Origin: an uncultured Leucobacter sp.
GTDB lineage: Bacteria > Actinomycetota > Actinomycetes > Actinomycetales > Microbacteriaceae
Direction: 5' to 3'
NCBI GenBank assembly: GCA_937967375.1
Contig: CALCJF010000100.1
Coordinates: 1 to 26,387 of the forward strand
Length of the DNA stretch: 26,387 nucleotides
In this document: one piece after another, positions 23,958 through 26,387 of the stretch
Numbering within the stretch: position 1 is the first letter of the stretch
How the letters are laid out: each line of letters begins with the position of its first letter
The notes under the pieces: model-generated
The model's input: only the letters and a program-made list of their open reading frames with translations
What the model was told of the DNA's origin: nothing
Database searches by the model: none
Translations under genes and position numbers: made by a program

Positions 23958-25435
23958 ACGAAGCAACACAAGCTCGCGAAGCGCAGCCCGGCATACTGAA
24001 CGCGCAGCCAATCGGCGCCCTTATTGACGCGCTACTCACCTCTGCTCCGGTAAGCGGCGGTAGCGTCGCGATTTCGCGCGGCGAAACAATCGAGGCTCGT
24101 GCCTTCGGCACACGCGGGCCAAAGGGTGCGCCGGTAGATCCTCGTGACCGATTCGAAATCGGCTCAATCTCAAAAACCGTGGCTGCTCTCGCCGCAGCCC
24201 GGCTCGAAGCAGAGGGCAAGATTTCGCTAGACAGCCCGGTGCGGGACCACCTGCCGTGGCTGGTGCTGCCCGAGGGTGCAGGTGATCCAACACTCAGACA
24301 TTTGCTTGCGCACACCGCAGGCTGGATCGCGGGCAACTCTGCAGCCCCTGGCGAAGTCGCACAGGCGCTTTCGCTCGCTAAATCTCGTGCGGTCTCCGCA
24401 CCAGGCGAGCGCTTTCACTACTCAAATGTGGGATACGTAGTGCTCGGTCTCGCGCTCGCCAAAGCAACCGGTACAAGCTTTGCAGTGCTCTTGCGCGAAC
24501 AGCTCTTTATGCCGCTTGGCATGCCTGGCGCAATCGCGAGCATCACGGGTGCAGAACGCGAGCGGCTTTGCCCAGGCACCGTGCCAAGTCGGGATGATGC
24601 GCAGTGGACGCCGGGAGCGGCCCTGAGCGAGCAAAGCTGGGTTGAACCGGCGGGCGCCGACGGCAACGTTGCGGCGAGCGTGCTCGAACTATTGCAATTT
24701 GGGCGCGCGCTGAGCAACCCCGAAAGCTTCACTGGCCGGACCCCGTGGCTCCCAGCTGCGGTTGCAGCAATTTCGACCCCCACCGCGCCAAGCGGTGAAG
24801 ACATTCTTGGAGTCGGCCCGCACCTCACAGTAAACGAAGCACGCTACGGGCTCGGCGTAAACGTCGAACCCACCGATCTTGGCGCTCTGCTTACACACGG
24901 CGGCGGCATGATCGGATACGGCGCCTTCCTGATCGCGCACCCGGACTCAGACATAACGGTTGCGGTCACGCTCAGCACCCCGGGCGAATGGCCCCACGCT
25001 GAACTGCTCGCACGCGCTGTGCACGCCGAACTCGTACGTGAGCACAGTGGCGCGATCGCGGCAGGAGCCTACGACCCGGTTGCCGCATTGCGAGTAAATC
25101 GTGCACCGCTCTCACCAGGCAACGAAGAGCAAGCTCGGCTCTCCGGTCACTACCGCAGCTACACCCCGTGGTGTCCGCACTACGAAGTGGGCGTTTCTGC
25201 CGAGCCTGGCGTTGCCGGGCAGCTCGTGCTGCGCGCATATAGCGGAGTCGAAGCACCTACCGCAGACACTCCTCTCGTGCCGCTTGGAACGCTCGGGGAG
25301 TTCGATGAGTCCTGGTTTCGAGTGGGTGAGGATCCCTGGTTGCCAGAGCGCGCGAGTTTCGGCAACGTGATCGATGGCAGCGCTCAGACGCTAGATATCG
25401 ACGGTTGCGTCTACTCGAGAGTGCGCGAGAGATGA
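23954..25435 (+). CDS. Serine hydrolase of beta-lactamase class C / peptidase S12 family, cytoplasmic
   Basis: A 493-residue hydrolase expected to cleave an amide or ester by a serine acyl-enzyme. The three active-site motifs are present: SISK with S71 and K74, YSN with Y156, and HGG at 315-317 in place of KTG. There is no signal peptide, so unlike penicillin-binding proteins or secreted beta-lactamases it should act inside the cell, on an imported or phosphorylated compound. The C-terminal about 130 residues form an extra beta-rich domain after a linker near residue 375. GTG 23954 overlaps the kinase stop (GTGA), which decides against the longer frame from 23873. Candidate roles are D-aminopeptidase, D-amino-acid amidase or esterase. 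Confidence 0.9.
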   Translation: MNEATQAREAQPGILNAQPIGALIDALLTSAPVSGGSVAISRGETIEARAFGTRGPKGAPVDPRDRFEIGSISKTVAALAAARLEAEGKISLDSPVRDHLPWLVLPEGAGDPTLRHLLAHTAGWIAGNSAAPGEVAQALSLAKSRAVSAPGERFHYSNVGYVVLGLALAKATGTSFAVLLREQLFMPLGMPGAIASITGAERERLCPGTVPSRDDAQWTPGAALSEQSWVEPAGADGNVAASVLELLQFGRALSNPESFTGRTPWLPAAVAAISTPTAPSGEDILGVGPHLTVNEARYGLGVNVEPTDLGALLTHGGGMIGYGAFLIAHPDSDITVAVTLSTPGEWPHAELLARAVHAELVREHSGAIAAGAYDPVAALRVNRAPLSPGNEEQARLSGHYRSYTPWCPHYEVGVSAEPGVAGQLVLRAYSGVEAPTADTPLVPLGTLGEFDESWFRVGEDPWLPERASFGNVIDGSAQTLDIDGCVYSRVRER

Positions 25436-25479
25436 CTGAGGGAATCTTGTCGCCAGGAACGACGAAACGGGTAGGTGCC

Positions 25480-26205
25480 ATGCAGGTACATGTGTTCTCT
25501 GAGGTGGAGGCGCTCGCCGAAGCGGCTGGTCAGCGCATCGTTGCGGCGGTGCAGCGCATTCCAAATGCAGTGATCGGGCTAGCCACGGGTTCATCGCCGG
25601 TGGCGACGTATCGTGCCTGGGGTCGGCAGGCGGCCGAGCTTGGCCTCGACCAAAGCGCGGTGCGAGGCTTCGCGCTCGACGAGTATGTCGGGATCGAACC
25701 GAGTGATCCACGCAGCTATCACAGCGTCATTCGTCGAGACGCGATCGCGAACGCGGGGCTGCGGCCCGAACTCGTGAGGGTGCCTGATGGGAACAGCGAC
25801 TCCGGAGAGTCGGAGCGATACGAACGCCGGATTCGTGAGGCTGGCGGGATCGATGTGCAGGTGTTGGGGCTTGGCCGAAATGGGCACCTCGGATTCAATG
25901 AACCAGGGTCTGCTGACAATTCCCGAACGCGCGTCGTCGAGCTTGCCGGGTCGACCGTTGCCGACAACTCGCGCTTCTTTGCAACCCCCGCAGAGGTGCC
26001 CACGCACGCAATTACGCAGGGATTGGGTACCATCTTCGAGGCGCGCGAACTGCTGGTGATTGCGGTCGGTGAAGCAAAGGCCGAGGCAGTGCGCGGTGCA
26101 TTGTACGGGCCCGACACAGAGCAGTTGCCCGCCAGCCTGCTGCGCCGACACCCCAATGTGCACTGGTTTCTTGATGAGTCGGCTGCCTCGAAGCTGAGCC
26201 TTTGA
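25480..26205 (+). CDS. nagB: Glucosamine-6-phosphate deaminase/isomerase
   Basis: A 241-residue enzyme of the NagB/6-phosphogluconolactonase fold that converts glucosamine-6-phosphate to fructose-6-phosphate and ammonia. The phosphate-binding ATGSSP lies at 35-40 and LDEYVG at 66-71 with the acidic D67. NGHLGFNEPG (134-143) carries catalytic H136 and E141; the first residue is N as in many Gram-positive NagBs. ATG 25480 has GGGTAGG just upstream and fits the family N-terminus. An in-frame ATG at 25432 overlaps the stop of the preceding gene (ATGA) and would add 16 residues. No nagA is in the window, so the amine-bearing substrate may be formed by the neighbouring kinase and hydrolase rather than by GlcNAc-6-P deacetylation. 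Confidence 0.9.
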   Translation: MQVHVFSEVEALAEAAGQRIVAAVQRIPNAVIGLATGSSPVATYRAWGRQAAELGLDQSAVRGFALDEYVGIEPSDPRSYHSVIRRDAIANAGLRPELVRVPDGNSDSGESERYERRIREAGGIDVQVLGLGRNGHLGFNEPGSADNSRTRVVELAGSTVADNSRFFATPAEVPTHAITQGLGTIFEARELLVIAVGEAKAEAVRGALYGPDTEQLPASLLRRHPNVHWFLDESAASKLSL

Positions 26206-26288
26206 GCTGGCACCAGCGCGAAATTCGAATAGACAGAATTGTGGCAGGCATCGGCCGGTATCGGTCGCAACTTCGTGGGCGAAAACGA

Positions 26289-26318
26289 AATACCCGGCTA
26301 GTTTCCTAGCCGGGTATT
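26289..26318 (-). terminator. Rho-independent terminator of the tRNA gene, possibly bidirectional
   Basis: A perfect 13-bp stem (26289-26301 with 26306-26318) closes a four-base loop. Read on the minus strand it is followed by a T-rich tail (TTTCGTTTTC), giving a standard terminator six bases after the tRNA. On the plus strand it lies 83 bases after nagB and may stop that operon too, although the plus-strand tail is not T-rich. Confidence 0.85.
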
Positions 26319-26324
26319 GCTCTG

Positions 26325-26387
<63 letters not shown>

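Overview
The window looks like chromosomal DNA of a high-GC Gram-positive actinobacterium, probably Microbacteriaceae (Leucobacter-like organisms are a reasonable guess, not proven). The reasons are the GC-rich coding with frequent GTG/TTG starts, a 'choice-of-anchor G'-type surface protein with an LxxTG-like sorting signal, a DUF5819 + HTTM gene pair, and apparently leaderless starts. No insertion sequence, phage gene or CRISPR array was seen.

Left part (1-12.4 kb). A minus-strand pair opens the window: a large LuxR-type ATPase regulator followed by a TrmA/RumA-type RNA methyltransferase that runs off the left edge. A 328-bp spacer separates it from a divergent 1453-residue secreted, wall-anchored protein. 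That protein has a signal peptide, a large N-terminal domain, three Ig-like domains, about 550 residues of Ala/Ser/Asn/Asp-rich low-complexity repeat, and LVNTG plus a membrane anchor. A strong hairpin terminates this unit. Next come an overlapping DUF5819 and HTTM membrane-protein pair, then an overlapping ABC-2 exporter pair (ATPase and permease).

Middle and right part (12.4-26.2 kb). A Maf-family nucleotide pyrophosphatase precedes what looks like one catabolic locus. It holds a GntR/UTRA regulator, a minus-strand Dpp/Opp-type importer (permease, permease, fused double ATPase), a divergent lipoprotein binding protein, an M17 aminopeptidase, a class-III PLP aminotransferase, an FGGY sugar kinase, a cytoplasmic serine hydrolase of the beta-lactamase/S12 fold, and a NagB-type glucosamine-6-phosphate deaminase. 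Short spacers or overlaps (ATGA, GTGA) suggest coupled expression. Three promoter regions of this locus carry the same core, ACYTAGCA: before the regulator, between importer and binding protein, and over the -10 box of the aminotransferase promoter. I infer that the GntR protein controls the locus. The gene set suggests import and dismantling of a peptide- or amide-linked amino-sugar compound, for example muropeptides or glycated peptides. The substrate cannot be read from the sequence.

The right edge holds a hairpin terminator and a truncated tRNA-Arg(ACG) on the minus strand.
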